Source: Halobacteriales archaeon YIM A00010 (lineage in GTDB: Archaea; Halobacteriota; Halobacteria; Halobacteriales; Haloarculaceae). From it: a stretch of 64,000 nucleotides of DNA. Below the pieces are notes generated by a model. The model was given only the letters and a program-made list of their open reading frames with translations, made no database searches and had not been told where the DNA came from. The stretch spans positions 868,001 through 932,000 of the forward strand of contig JAKCFJ010000001.1 in the NCBI GenBank assembly GCA_025041175.1, written 5' to 3'. Positions within the stretch are counted from its first letter, which is position 1. Each line of letters opens with the position of its first letter. Positions 1 to 9,698 of the stretch are shown in pieces. A program made the position numbers and the translations under genes.

Positions 1-115
1 CCCGACCAATAAACTTCACCGACAAAGATGACTGTGACGTGACGAATGCACGCTCGTGAAATGGCAATCCACTTAGTCGGGCACGCTCTCGTCTGGATAT
101 GGGTGGGTAGTACGC

Positions 116-1450
116 ATGCGCGTGATCATCATCGGGGCGGGACAGGTCGGGTCCTCGATCGCGGCGAGCCTCGCCGATGCCCACGAGGTCATCGTCGTCG
201 ATACGGACCGTGAGCGGGTCGATTCGCTCACCTACTCGCTCGACGTGCTCGCCATCGAGGGGGACGGTACGTCGCTCTCGACGCTCCGAGAGGCCGATAT
301 CGAGACCGCAGACCTGTTCATTGCCAGCACTGACAACGACGAGACGAACATCGTGGCCTGTGCGACGGCGACGGCTGTGAGTGATCAGTTCACCATTGCT
401 CGAGTGAAACAAACGAACTACCTCGAAACGTGGAACCACACCGGCGGTGCGTTCGGCGTCGATTTTATGGTGTGTACCAACCTCCTGACTGCCGAGACGG
501 TCGTTCGCATCATTGGACTACCAGCCGCCCAGGATGTCGATGTCTTCGCCGACGGGCGGATATTCATGGCCGAGTTTCGCGTTCCGAACGGCAGCCCTGT
601 TGCCGGCCAAACCGTGGCATCGGCCGATAATTTCGTTGAGTTAACGTTTGCTGCCATTCTCCGCGATGGGTCCATCATCATTCCCGAGGGGGAGACGGTC
701 ATCGAGGCGGAGGACGATCTAGTCGTGATCGGAAGCTCCGAGAGCACACACGCGTTCGCCGGTGATCTCGCGCCCGGTCACACCGGGGATCGACAGGACA
801 TCGTCATCGTGGGGGGGAGCCAAATGGGGGTCCAAACCGCGCGGTTGCTCGAAGACCGCGGTCTCCGCCCCAGACTGATCGAACACGACCACGAACGGGC
901 ACGCGAGTTGGCCGAGGAGCTTGCTGGGACGACGGTGATGGAGAGCGATGCCACCGACCGGGAGTTTCTCGATCGAGAGCACGTCGGCGACGCTGACGTC
1001 GTGATCGCCGCGCTCGACTCCGATGAGAAGAACCTGCTCGCCTCGCTGTTGGCCGAACGGATCGGCGTCGACCGGACGATCGCGGTGGTCGAAACCACCG
1101 AATACACCGGGCTCTTCGAGGCGGTCGGCGTCGGTGCAGCGGTCAATCCACGCGATGCGACCGCCGAGGAGATCATCCGTTTTACCCACGACACTGACAC
1201 CGAGAAGGTGGCGCTCATCGAACACGGCCACGCGGAGGTGCTCGAGATCAAAGTTGACCCCGACAGCATCCTCGAAGGCCGACCGATCAGTGAATCGATG
1301 GCCGATCTCCCGGCCCAGGTTGTCGTCGGAGCGGTCACCCGGAACGGTTCGATCATCACGCCTCGTGGTGACACTGTCCTCGAAACCGGCGACCACGTGG
1401 TGTTGTTCGCCGAAACAGCCGTCATCGACACCGTCGCTCGGCTCGTATGA
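116..1450 (+). CDS. trkA: Trk potassium uptake regulatory subunit TrkA
   Basis: This is the cytoplasmic NAD-binding, gating subunit of a Trk K+ channel. The 444 residues form two RCK halves. The first starts with a Rossmann GxGxxG (GAGQVGSS, residues 6-13). The second starts with GGSQMGV near residue 235. Each is followed by a TrkA_C-like beta-rich domain, as is usual for two-domain TrkA. The stop overlaps the trkH start in an ATGA, so the pair is co-translated. K+ uptake is central to salt-in haloarchaea. The start is the ATG after a short AT-poor leader, and nothing else is recognised in bases 1-115. Confidence 0.95.
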   Translation: MRVIIIGAGQVGSSIAASLADAHEVIVVDTDRERVDSLTYSLDVLAIEGDGTSLSTLREADIETADLFIASTDNDETNIVACATATAVSDQFTIARVKQTNYLETWNHTGGAFGVDFMVCTNLLTAETVVRIIGLPAAQDVDVFADGRIFMAEFRVPNGSPVAGQTVASADNFVELTFAAILRDGSIIIPEGETVIEAEDDLVVIGSSESTHAFAGDLAPGHTGDRQDIVIVGGSQMGVQTARLLEDRGLRPRLIEHDHERARELAEELAGTTVMESDATDREFLDREHVGDADVVIAALDSDEKNLLASLLAERIGVDRTIAVVETTEYTGLFEAVGVGAAVNPRDATAEEIIRFTHDTDTEKVALIEHGHAEVLEIKVDPDSILEGRPISESMADLPAQVVVGAVTRNGSIITPRGDTVLETGDHVVLFAETAVIDTVARLV

Positions 1451-3018
1451 ACGGGAACTGGCTCTGGGACCGGGATCGGCTCCGCGTCGACTGGCGGGCG
1501 AGCGTCGGTCTCGTCGGGACGGTCGTCAAGTATCTCTCGGGTGCGTTTCTCGTCCCGCTTGCGGTCGCACTGTACTACGGCGAGGACGTACCCACCTTCG
1601 TCGTCTCCGCACTACTCGCCATCGTTGTGGGCGTCGCGCTCGAACGCGTCGATCCCGACCCGGACCTGGGCGCACGCGAAGGATTCTTGATGGTTGCGCT
1701 CACGTGGCTCGTCGTCGCGCTCGTCGGGATGATGCCGTATCTGATCGCGGGGGCTGTCGGCACCGAATCGGCGCTCGCACAGCCCGAAAACGCTCTGTTC
1801 GAGTCGATGAGCGGTTTTACCACCACTGGCGCGACCGTGATGGGGGAAATCTCCTTCGATCGCCACTCCCACGCGCTCTTGCTCTGGCGACAGCTCACCC
1901 AGTGGCTCGGCGGAATGGGGATCATCGTGCTCGCGGTCGCCATCCTCCCCGAACTGTCGGTCGGTGGCGCACAGCTGATGGACGCCGAAGCCCCCGGACC
2001 AGGCATTCAGAAACTCACCCCCCGAATCGCGGAAACCGCACGCGTGCTCTGGATCGCGTATCTCGGGTTCACCCTGCTCGAGATGGCGCTGCTGTACGGA
2101 CTCCACCTCGTCGGGCTCGCCCCGAACATGGGACTGTACAACGCCGTTGCCCACCCGCTCACGACGATGCCGACCGGGGGATTTTCGCCGGAGGCGCGAT
2201 CGATCGAGGCCTTTTCCGGTGCGGTCCAGTGGGTAATCATTCCGTTCATGGTCGCTGCGGGAACGAATTTCGCGCTGTTCTGGCACTGCGCCACCGGCGA
2301 CCCAAAACGGCTCCTCCGTGACACCGAGTTTCAGGCCTTTACCGGTATCATCGGGGTGCTCACCGCCGTCGTCGCGGGCCACCTATTTCTTGGTCTCGGT
2401 CTCCAAGCCATCCCTGCCGATCTTTCGCCGTTCGGCGGCGATATCGAGGGATCGATTCGACACGCGGCGTTTCAGGTCGTTTCCATCGTCACAACGACGG
2501 GATACGCCAACATGGACTTCAACACCTGGAGCGCCCCCACCAAGTACATTCTGCTGTTCGGGATGTTCGTCGGCGGCTCGGCGGGATCGACCGGTGGCGC
2601 GATCAAAATCGTCCGCTGGGTCGTCATCCTCAAATCACTCCGGCGGGAGCTGTTCACAACCATCCACCCCGAGGCGGTCTCACCGGTCCGGCTGGGTGGA
2701 CGCCCGCTCGAGGAACGCGCGATTCGAGGAATCTACGCGTTCACCCTGCTGTATCTCGTGTTCTTTTTCGTCAGCGTCGTTCTCGTGGTTGCGGACGCGT
2801 GGCGGGTCGGCCACTTCCTGAGCGCGTTCGAAGCCATGAGCGCGGTCGCTGCGACGCTCGGCAACGTCGGACCGGGGTTCGGCCAGCTCGGCCCGATGAA
2901 CAGCTACCTCGCGTTTCCCGCAACGTCGAAGCTGTTCATGGTGTTTCTGATGTGGATCGGCCGGCTCGAAATCCTTCCCGTGCTCGTTCTCCTCACACCG
3001 GCCTACTGGCGAACGTGA
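1447..3018 (+). CDS. trkH: Trk potassium transporter membrane subunit TrkH
   Basis: This is the pore-forming K+ translocating subunit of 523 residues, the usual length for TrkH/KtrB. It is strongly hydrophobic and has the four pseudo-repeated pore loops seen in the family: GFTTTGATV near residue 125, PTGGFS near 242, VTTTGYAN near 350 and LGNVGPGFG near 472. The start codon overlaps the trkA stop by 4 bases, giving a two-gene operon. It ends 3 bases before the convergent superoxide dismutase gene. Confidence 0.95.
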   Translation: MNGNWLWDRDRLRVDWRASVGLVGTVVKYLSGAFLVPLAVALYYGEDVPTFVVSALLAIVVGVALERVDPDPDLGAREGFLMVALTWLVVALVGMMPYLIAGAVGTESALAQPENALFESMSGFTTTGATVMGEISFDRHSHALLLWRQLTQWLGGMGIIVLAVAILPELSVGGAQLMDAEAPGPGIQKLTPRIAETARVLWIAYLGFTLLEMALLYGLHLVGLAPNMGLYNAVAHPLTTMPTGGFSPEARSIEAFSGAVQWVIIPFMVAAGTNFALFWHCATGDPKRLLRDTEFQAFTGIIGVLTAVVAGHLFLGLGLQAIPADLSPFGGDIEGSIRHAAFQVVSIVTTTGYANMDFNTWSAPTKYILLFGMFVGGSAGSTGGAIKIVRWVVILKSLRRELFTTIHPEAVSPVRLGGRPLEERAIRGIYAFTLLYLVFFFVSVVLVVADAWRVGHFLSAFEAMSAVAATLGNVGPGFGQLGPMNSYLAFPATSKLFMVFLMWIGRLEILPVLVLLTPAYWRT

Positions 3019-3021
3019 GCG

Positions 3022-3783
3022 TCACTCCAGGATGTCGGCTCCCGTCACGGCCTCGTACCGACTCCCCACGGCGTCCCAATCCACAACATCCCAAAACGCG
3101 TCCACGTACGCACCCCGGTCGTTCGTGTACTGGAGGTAGTAGGCGTGCTCCCACACGTCGAGCACGAGCAACGGCGTCGCTCCCTGCACCGCGAGATCGT
3201 TGTGGCTCTCCGCCTGGGTTACCAACAACCGGTCTGCTAGATGGTCGTACACGAGCAGGCCCCACCCGGAGCTTTCCACGTTCTTGGCAGCGGCACAGAA
3301 CTCGTCGACGGCCGCGTCCACGGAGCCGAAATCACGCGCCAGCGCGTCTGCAAGCGAACCCGAGGGACTGCCACCACCATCGGGGGACATGCTCGTCCAA
3401 AAGACCGTGTGCAAAATGTGGCCAGATAAATTGAATGACAGATCTCTTTTCACTGATTTGATGTTATCGAACTGGTCGTTCTGTCTCATTTCAGTTAGTT
3501 GATCGAGAGCATCGTTAGCGCCATCGACGTAGCCCTGGTGGTGTTCATCGTGGTGGAGCCGCATGATCTGCTCGTCGATGGCGGGTTCGAGTGCGTCGTA
3601 GGCGTAGGGAAGTGGTGGAAGCGCGTAGCCCCCGTCCCCGTCCGATGCCTCCGAGTGGGCTGCGAGCGCCTCCCCCATTCCAACCGCCGTAATTCCGGCC
3701 GTAGCGCCCAGTAGCTGCAACACCGTTCGTCGGGTCGTTCCTCCGTTGTCCGCCGATTGCGCGTCGTCCATCAGCTCGTCCAT
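3022..3783 (-). CDS. sod: Superoxide dismutase (Fe/Mn) with twin-arginine signal
   Basis: The enzyme converts superoxide to O2 and H2O2. The 253 residues carry the Fe/Mn SOD landmarks: a His-rich HHDEHHQGY segment, the SGHILHTVFW helix and the C-terminal metal-binding signature DVWEHAYY. The N terminus is about 45 residues longer than in cytoplasmic SODs. It contains TTRRTVLQLLGATAG (RR at residues 18-19), a Tat-type signal followed by a hydrophobic stretch ending in ALA. The protein is therefore predicted to be exported. Whether it is released or stays anchored is not clear from sequence. Confidence 0.93.
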   Translation of the reverse strand: MDELMDDAQSADNGGTTRRTVLQLLGATAGITAVGMGEALAAHSEASDGDGGYALPPLPYAYDALEPAIDEQIMRLHHDEHHQGYVDGANDALDQLTEMRQNDQFDNIKSVKRDLSFNLSGHILHTVFWTSMSPDGGGSPSGSLADALARDFGSVDAAVDEFCAAAKNVESSGWGLLVYDHLADRLLVTQAESHNDLAVQGATPLLVLDVWEHAYYLQYTNDRGAYVDAFWDVVDWDAVGSRYEAVTGADILE

Positions 3784-3890
3784 GGATCATTGGTCATCAC
3801 CATCTCATAAAAAAGGTGGCGTTGCACATCTACTTCTGTTACGTTTCCTCCAATAATAGTTATGGGTAGCTGGACGCGGTGAAAGACGGC

Positions 3891-4730
3891 TCACCCGAGA
3901 TCGGCGCGCTGGAACCGCCAGTAGCCCAGCAGGGGCGGGACGACGAGCCACGCCGCGAGGATCACCAGCATAAACCACCCCTCCAGATAGAACGGAGCGT
4001 TCGGATCGAGCCACTGGTTCTGTCCCGTCTGGCGGGCGACGGAGTCGGGAAACACCAGTTGCATCGAGTTCATGTACGCGCCGGTCGGGCTGAGCGACCA
4101 CACGAGATCCTTGGCGTTCTGGGAGACCGATGTTCCGAGCTCGCCGGCAACGAATTCGATGATGGTGTTCGGATTGATCGGAAAGGCGTTCCAGAACACG
4201 TTGAGGAAAAACCACGCACCGATGGCCCCACCCATCGCCCGAGATCGGGTGCTCGTGGCGGCAGAAAGGCCGACAGCGATGCTCACATAATCGAACGTAT
4301 ACAGCAGCGTCAGTCCGACGAAGGCGACGAAATCACCCACAACAACTTCCGGGTAGTAGTAGAGCGCCAGCGCCAGCCCGACCACGTAGGCGAACGCGAT
4401 CGCGCCCCCGACCACCACCGAGCGGGCGATGAGCTTTCCGACGACGATGTCCCGCCGGCTGTTCGGATACGACAACAGGAATTTGAGGTTGCCGCTCTGT
4501 CGCTCTCCGGCGATCGAGAGATACGCCGCCACGAGCGCAATCAGCGGCACGAGGAGGACAGCAATGGCAATCATCGACCACAGCGAGATGTACATGTCCG
4601 GATTACCCGTGCTGCCGGTTCCCCAGAAGAACAACACGGTGAAGGCGAGATACAGCAGCCCGATTCCCCGGAGAAGATTGGACCGCCGAACGTCCAGCAG
4701 ATCTTTGCGGACGACGCCAGCGAGGCTCAC
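3891..4730 (-). CDS. ABC-2 type exporter, permease subunit
   Basis: This is a 279-residue membrane protein. It starts with an amphipathic segment (VVRKDLLDVRRS) and has about six hydrophobic helices with a central SIAGERQSGNLKFLLSYP motif, typical of ABC-2/NosY-family permeases. Its start overlaps the stop of the upstream ATPase gene (ATGA), so the two form one operon. The substrate cannot be read from the sequence. The family includes drug, copper-maturation and lipid exporters. Confidence 0.88.
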   Translation of the reverse strand: MSLAGVVRKDLLDVRRSNLLRGIGLLYLAFTVLFFWGTGSTGNPDMYISLWSMIAIAVLLVPLIALVAAYLSIAGERQSGNLKFLLSYPNSRRDIVVGKLIARSVVVGGAIAFAYVVGLALALYYYPEVVVGDFVAFVGLTLLYTFDYVSIAVGLSAATSTRSRAMGGAIGAWFFLNVFWNAFPINPNTIIEFVAGELGTSVSQNAKDLVWSLSPTGAYMNSMQLVFPDSVARQTGQNQWLDPNAPFYLEGWFMLVILAAWLVVPPLLGYWRFQRADLG

Positions 4731-5674
4731 GCGATCACCTCCGGCGTTCGCTTCGTGTCACCCTCCTCTACCTCCTGTTCACCGTTGGTGTACTCGTTGA
4801 ACAGATCCTCGAGGGACGTCTCTTCTACGACGATCCCGGTGACCGTCGACCGCGTGTCGACGCGACGGATCACGCTCATTTTCGCTTCGGTCGTCGTACA
4901 GACAGCACGGATCTCGGTGCCGTCGATCGTGGTGTCAGTGACGCCGTCGAACTGCTGGAGTGACAGCTCTTCGGGCACCGATTCGACGGTGAGTTCGACC
5001 GTTCCGCCCGAACCGGCGTGCTCCCGGAGGTTGTCGATCGTGTCGAGCGCCACAAGCTCCCCCTCGTTCATGATGCCGACCCGGTCACACACGGCTTCGA
5101 CCTCCGAGAGGACGTGACTCGAGAAAAAGACGGTCGTGCCCGATTCGGCCTCCGCCTGGAGCAGTTCGCGGAACTCCTGGACGCCATTGGGGTCCAGTCC
5201 GGAGGTCGGCTCGTCGAGGATGATGAGATCGGGCGAACCGATCAACGCCATCCCCAGCGCGAGGCGCTGGGACATCCCTTTCGAGAACCCACCCACTGCC
5301 CGGTCCCCGTCGTCGCTCAATCCAACGCGGTCCAACACGGCGTCGGGATCGGCGGCGGCGTCTTTCATCCGAACGCACAGTTCGAGGTGCTCGCGGGCCG
5401 TGAGTCGTTTGTACAGCTCCAGCCCTTCCGGGAGCACCCCGACCCGCTGGCGGATCGCGTCGGTTTCCTCCTGCGCGTCGTAACCGAGCACGGTTGCCGA
5501 TCCCGACGTTGGACGGTGAAAATCCAACAGCATGTTGATCGTCGTCGATTTCCCGGCGCCGTTCGGCCCGAGAAACCCGAATATCTCTCCGTCTTCGATC
5601 TGGAGGTCTAATCCCTCGACCGCAGTGACGTCGTCGAAACGCTTGGTGAGGGCTGTAGTTTCAATGGCGACCAT
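4727..5674 (-). CDS. ABC-2 type exporter, ATP-binding subunit
   Basis: This ATPase drives the adjacent permease. It has a Walker A GPNGAGKST, a signature variant FSKGMSQRLALG and a Walker B/D-loop ILDEPTSGLDPNG. The roughly 100-residue C-terminal extension is typical of CcmA-like drug/NatA exporters. The ATG at 5674 (MVAIETTAL) is preferred to an in-frame TTG ten codons upstream because family members begin directly before ALTKRF. The start faces the long AT-rich gap, where its promoter must lie. Confidence 0.9.
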   Translation of the reverse strand: MVAIETTALTKRFDDVTAVEGLDLQIEDGEIFGFLGPNGAGKSTTINMLLDFHRPTSGSATVLGYDAQEETDAIRQRVGVLPEGLELYKRLTAREHLELCVRMKDAAADPDAVLDRVGLSDDGDRAVGGFSKGMSQRLALGMALIGSPDLIILDEPTSGLDPNGVQEFRELLQAEAESGTTVFFSSHVLSEVEAVCDRVGIMNEGELVALDTIDNLREHAGSGGTVELTVESVPEELSLQQFDGVTDTTIDGTEIRAVCTTTEAKMSVIRRVDTRSTVTGIVVEETSLEDLFNEYTNGEQEVEEGDTKRTPEVIA

Positions 5675-6620
5675 CTGTGATGTTCGAACGAGTCCCACAC
5701 CCAATAAATGTGGTGAAAACGATTCCGAGCGCTATCTGCGAGTGACACTCTGTCCGAAGGAGCACGTGTCATACATCCGTTGTAATAGACGAACACGGTT
5801 GTGAAGTAATTCGTGAGCTCTAGACGTTCGGAGAACAGTCATCCGCCTATTTCGAACGAACTGAATAAGCAAATATATGTGATATTGTTCTTCGAGATGA
5901 TCAAAATTATTTAGTTAATTATGTAATATCCAATCTATACTCCAAGCACGCGGAAGTAATACCAACAGTGAAAAAGAGCTGCTAGCGATGGATAGATGAG
6001 TATAACTCCAAATAGAGGCGTTTACGAGCGTAACGAATCAAATTGGTCGATCAGCACTGACGATCGACGCTGTATTCCCGTCCGTTACATACGGATGGCA
6101 ATGCAATGTAGCACAATAGTATTTAGATATTATATCATACTAATAGAATAACAATACACCAATATATAATTTACTTAGAAATAATAGTTATATTATGTGT
6201 AATGGACATACAAATACAGACGCAGGCGGGTCAGCGTTCGTTACAACGGTACGGCTGTAAGTGGTACAGCACAACGTTACGACGGTCCCACTGGTACCAA
6301 ATCGCTGGCAGGCTTCCGTATTCAACGCGTCGACCGACGTGGGTGATACGGGTAGAGATCCGAACGGAACTCGGCCACCAGTCGTTTCCGGAGGGGTGGC
6401 GATTAACCTTCTAGATTGCTGGTGTGTAGTGCCTTTCACTATTGTCGGAATACAATCGGAACCAGGGTAAAATCGCGTCTCCCACTACGATCGTTCCTCG
6501 CCGACGGGATCGGTGTTCAGAAATGGACACACCACCGTAGAACTGTGTTTCGGACGACCCAACACCGTTCGACGGAAACGCTGTTCTCGTTTCCGGAGAC
6601 GTAGAAGATGGTTCTGAGTG
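5675..6620. other. Long AT-rich intergenic gap, no gene recognised
   Basis: About 945 bases separate the ABC exporter from the sugar dehydrogenase gene. The part from 5870 to 6200 is very AT-rich, unlike the neighbouring genes. Several short open frames between 6190 and 6470 exist on both strands. None has a plausible start, haloarchaeal composition or a motif I know. One plus-strand frame around 6200-6470 is rich in T, V, N and G and could be a decayed surface-protein fragment, but this is weak. The exporter promoter should lie just above 5674. Confidence 0.5.
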
Positions 6621-7688
6621 TTACAGTTCGATCACGTCACCGGTTGCCGCGGACTCGTGGATCGCCTCAATGACGCGGAGATCCACGAGTCCGTGGCGGC
6701 CGTCGGGGTGGATATCGCCGTCGGTGAGCAGCCGGTCAGCGAAATAATCGAACAGTTCGGTCGTCTCCCGTTCGGCATCGAACGTTTCGTGGGTCACATC
6801 GACAGAGAGATCGTTTCGAGAGAGGTGCAGCCCACACTCGCCGTGGAAGGCGGGTCTGAGTTCGATCTGTCCCTCGGTTCCCGTGATCCTGAGACGTGTG
6901 TCCTCGTGCGCGTTCTGGCTCGCGGTCGAGACCATCTCACAGCCCTCGAAAGCGAGGAGCGAGGCGGCTCGTTCGTCGGGAACGCTGTCGAACGCGTCGT
7001 GTGTCGACGCCATTCGGGAGTGAACGGCAGTGGGGTCGCGGTTCAACAGAAACCGCGTGGTGTTGATCGAGTAGATCCCGAGATCCATCACCGACGTTCC
7101 GTACCCGGTTTGATCGGGATCGAGCCGCCACTGATCGGGATCCGGAATCATGTCCAACAGCGGCTGGCTGTTGTTCCCGTGGACCGAGACCGGCTCACCC
7201 AAAAATCCGTCCTCAATGAGTTCGCGCGCGCGTTGGACGGCGGGATCGGTGTGCATCCGGTAGCCGATCATCAGCTCGGTACCGGCGGTCTCACAGGCCT
7301 CGACCATCCGTTTGGCTCGCTCGACGGTGCTCTCCATGGGCTTTTCACAGAGCACGTCTTTCCCGTGTTCGGCGGCCGTTTCGACGTATTCGAGGTGGTG
7401 GGCGTTCGGCGTTCCGACGTACACAGCGTCGTACGCGTCGGTTGCGACGCCGTCGTGGAACTGCTCGTAGCTGATCCCTCGGTCGATGTCGTTCTCAGCG
7501 GCGATGCGCTCGGCTTTGTCGGTCGAACTGCTCACGAGAAGGGTCGCTTCACCGAGTTCGGAGGCACCGATCGCGGGCAGCGCGACGTCAACGGTCCACC
7601 ACCCTAGCCCCAACAGCGCGTATCGAACCGTTCCCTCCGTCGTCAACTGCCACTGACGTGCTTCGTAGCTATCGATCCAATCGATCAT
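6621..7688 (-). CDS. Gfo/Idh/MocA sugar dehydrogenase, D-xylose 1-dehydrogenase-like
   Basis: It is predicted to oxidise an aldose to the sugar lactone with NADP+. The 355 residues begin with a Rossmann region (LGLGWWTVDVALPAI), followed by the CEKPMEST motif of Gfo/Idh/MocA enzymes and the IGYRMHTDPAVQRA segment of the C-terminal sheet domain. The sequence resembles haloarchaeal NADP-dependent xylose dehydrogenases as I remember them. The sugar is not proven. The ATG at 7688 is chosen because the upstream extension lacks family character. It lies in a same-strand pair with the Zn-alcohol dehydrogenase, within a sugar-acid dehydratase locus. Confidence 0.82.
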   Translation of the reverse strand: MIDWIDSYEARQWQLTTEGTVRYALLGLGWWTVDVALPAIGASELGEATLLVSSSTDKAERIAAENDIDRGISYEQFHDGVATDAYDAVYVGTPNAHHLEYVETAAEHGKDVLCEKPMESTVERAKRMVEACETAGTELMIGYRMHTDPAVQRARELIEDGFLGEPVSVHGNNSQPLLDMIPDPDQWRLDPDQTGYGTSVMDLGIYSINTTRFLLNRDPTAVHSRMASTHDAFDSVPDERAASLLAFEGCEMVSTASQNAHEDTRLRITGTEGQIELRPAFHGECGLHLSRNDLSVDVTHETFDAERETTELFDYFADRLLTDGDIHPDGRHGLVDLRVIEAIHESAATGDVIEL

Positions 7689-7765
7689 TACCGTCCGGTA
7701 CGGAAACCAGCCACTAAAACACCGAGGCTTGCCGGATCCCGGGAGAGCCACCAGCGGTCGGAGCG

Positions 7766-8809
7766 TTACCCTTCGAGTTCGGCAATGTCGAACACCGGTT
7801 TACACGTTTCCCCGGAGAGAAACGCCTCGAACGCGTCGTTGGCGTCGAGCAACGAGAACCGATCGTCGACGAACGTGGCACAGTCTACGTCTCCGGATCC
7901 GATCAGCCGGAGCGCTCTCTCGAAGTCCTCGTACATCGACGCGTAGGAACACTGGAGATCGATCTCCGATCGGACCAGCGGCGAGTACGGCATCGTCGTT
8001 TCGCCGGTCTGTCCCACGAGGACGATCTGTCCGCCCTTTCGAACGGCGTCGACGGCCGACTGCAGCCCCGAGGGGTGTCCGGTCGTGTCGAACACGACAT
8101 CGAACCCGACCCCGTCCGTGAGTTCGTCGCGTCTGCTGTCGAGGTCCTCGGACCCGACGTTGATCGTCTCCAGACCCAGCCGTTCGGCGAGCGGCAGCCG
8201 GTACGTTTCGTCCTGCCCGACCCCGGAGACGACGACGGTTCCCCCCTGTGCGCGCGCCACCTGCGCGGTGAGCAGTCCGATCGGTCCCGGTCCCTCGACC
8301 AGCACCCGGTCGCCGGGTCCCACCCGGGAGTTCTCGATGACCGCACGAGTACCGATGCTCGTCGGCTCGACGGCCGCAGCGTGCATCGGATCGACGCTGT
8401 CCGGCACCGGGTGTAACGCCCGCTCGGGAACAGATATGTACCGCTCGTACGCCCCGTCGTGGTCGACGCCGGTGATTACCGCGTTCTGACAGACGTTCTC
8501 CTCACCGATCGAACACTGATAACACTCGCCACAGCCCCGGATGGGACGTTCGACCACGCGGTCGCCGATCGAGAACCCCGAAACCGCGTCTCCGGTTTCC
8601 ACGACCCGCCCGGTGTATTCGTGACCGATGACGGTCGGCAGCGCCATCCGCTCGAACGCCGATTCGAACTCGTAGATTCCGGCGTCGCTCCCACAGAGGC
8701 CGGCGTACTCGACTTCGATGAGTGCCTCGTCGGGCGCTGGGTCCGGTCGCTCCCGTTCGACGAGTTCCATCGCTCCGTGCGTACGGCTGACTTTCGCCAA
8801 TGCGCGCAT
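7766..8809 (-). CDS. Zinc-dependent alcohol/polyol dehydrogenase (MDR family)
   Basis: This is a medium-chain dehydrogenase of 347 residues. The catalytic zinc ligands appear in GLCGSD and GHEYTGRVVE. The structural zinc loop is GCGECYQCSIGEENVC, with four cysteines. The cofactor site follows at VEGPGPIGLLTAQ. This resembles sorbitol/threonine dehydrogenase-type enzymes. In this locus it may oxidise a sugar, sugar acid or keto-deoxy acid. A TATA-like CACTATAACC on the minus strand, about 30 bases before the ATG, suggests its own nearly leaderless promoter divergent from the SDR gene. Confidence 0.85.
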   Translation of the reverse strand: MRALAKVSRTHGAMELVERERPDPAPDEALIEVEYAGLCGSDAGIYEFESAFERMALPTVIGHEYTGRVVETGDAVSGFSIGDRVVERPIRGCGECYQCSIGEENVCQNAVITGVDHDGAYERYISVPERALHPVPDSVDPMHAAAVEPTSIGTRAVIENSRVGPGDRVLVEGPGPIGLLTAQVARAQGGTVVVSGVGQDETYRLPLAERLGLETINVGSEDLDSRRDELTDGVGFDVVFDTTGHPSGLQSAVDAVRKGGQIVLVGQTGETTMPYSPLVRSEIDLQCSYASMYEDFERALRLIGSGDVDCATFVDDRFSLLDANDAFEAFLSGETCKPVFDIAELEG

Positions 8810-8901
8810 AGGACAGTCGATACTGACAGCCCAGTGGTTATAGTGTTACGGATCCTGTCGGGCATCGAAACCGTAATACTGGCTCCGATCACACACCGCG
8901 T

Positions 8902-9675
8902 ATGGTTTCGTACGAACACACACCGGTGAGTGTCAGCGATCGGCGGGTGGTCGTCGTCGGTGGGACGAGCGGAATCGGGCAGGCGATCGCCCTCGGTTTT
9001 GCGAGCGAGGGAGCCGACGTGATAGCGACCAGTCGGAGCGAGGAGAAGGTCGACACCACGGCCACGGCGCTCGAAGAGCGCGGGGCGACCACTGCACGGG
9101 TTACGTGCGACGTGACCGAGCAAGCGACGCTCGAAGGCGTCCGAGAAACGGCCACCGAGGAACTCGGCGGGATCGACGTGGTCGTCGTCTCGCAGGGCGC
9201 GATCTCCCGACAGACGGTGCTCGGTATCGACGACGACGACTGGGACCGTGTCACCGATGTCGCGCTCGACGGCGTGTGGCGCGTCACGCAAACGTTCGCT
9301 CCTGTGGTGGAGGAGGGCGGTGCCATCGTCAACATCTCCTCCCTGACGGCCAGGCTCTCGATGGCCAACCTGCCGGCCTACTCGGCGGCCAAAGGCGGCG
9401 TCGAAGCGTTCACACGGGCCGCCGCCAAGGAGTTGGCCCCCGAGATCCGGGTCAACGCGATCGCGCCCGGCTTCGTCATCACGCCACAGAACGAGGAGAC
9501 GTACGCCGACGGAACCGAAAAGCGCGAGCGGATCGACCGACGAACGCCGCTCGATCGTGTCGCGGAGCGCGAGGAGATCGTCGGGGGGGCGGTCTTTCTC
9601 GCCAGTGATGCAGCGTCGTACATCACCGGCGAGGTGCTCACTATCGACGGTGGGTTCGCCACGAGCGCGCTGTAA
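8902..9675 (+). CDS. Short-chain dehydrogenase/reductase (SDR)
   Basis: This is a classical SDR of 257 residues, with a GGTSGIGQA cofactor motif near residue 20, NISS in the catalytic sheet, a YSAAKGG catalytic Y-x3-K and a C-terminal ITGEVLTIDGGF. The closest general types are gluconate 5-dehydrogenase, 3-oxoacyl-ACP reductase and the keto-deoxy-rhamnonate dehydrogenase. Placement in the sugar island favours a sugar or sugar-acid substrate. It is divergent from the Zn-ADH gene with a 92-base shared promoter region. Confidence 0.85.
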   Translation: MVSYEHTPVSVSDRRVVVVGGTSGIGQAIALGFASEGADVIATSRSEEKVDTTATALEERGATTARVTCDVTEQATLEGVRETATEELGGIDVVVVSQGAISRQTVLGIDDDDWDRVTDVALDGVWRVTQTFAPVVEEGGAIVNISSLTARLSMANLPAYSAAKGGVEAFTRAAAKELAPEIRVNAIAPGFVITPQNEETYADGTEKRERIDRRTPLDRVAEREEIVGGAVFLASDAASYITGEVLTIDGGFATSAL

Positions 9676-9698
9676 CTCCCGCGTCGGAGCGGCGTGGT

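Noticed and set aside
719-2382. Long antisense open frames opposite trkA and trkH
   Set aside because: They are mirror frames of GC-rich haloarchaeal genes. The trk proteins on the plus strand are complete and recognisable.
6188-6470. Short open frames in the AT-rich gap
   Set aside because: Overlapping frames on both strands, no consistent codon usage, no recognised motif and no promoter.
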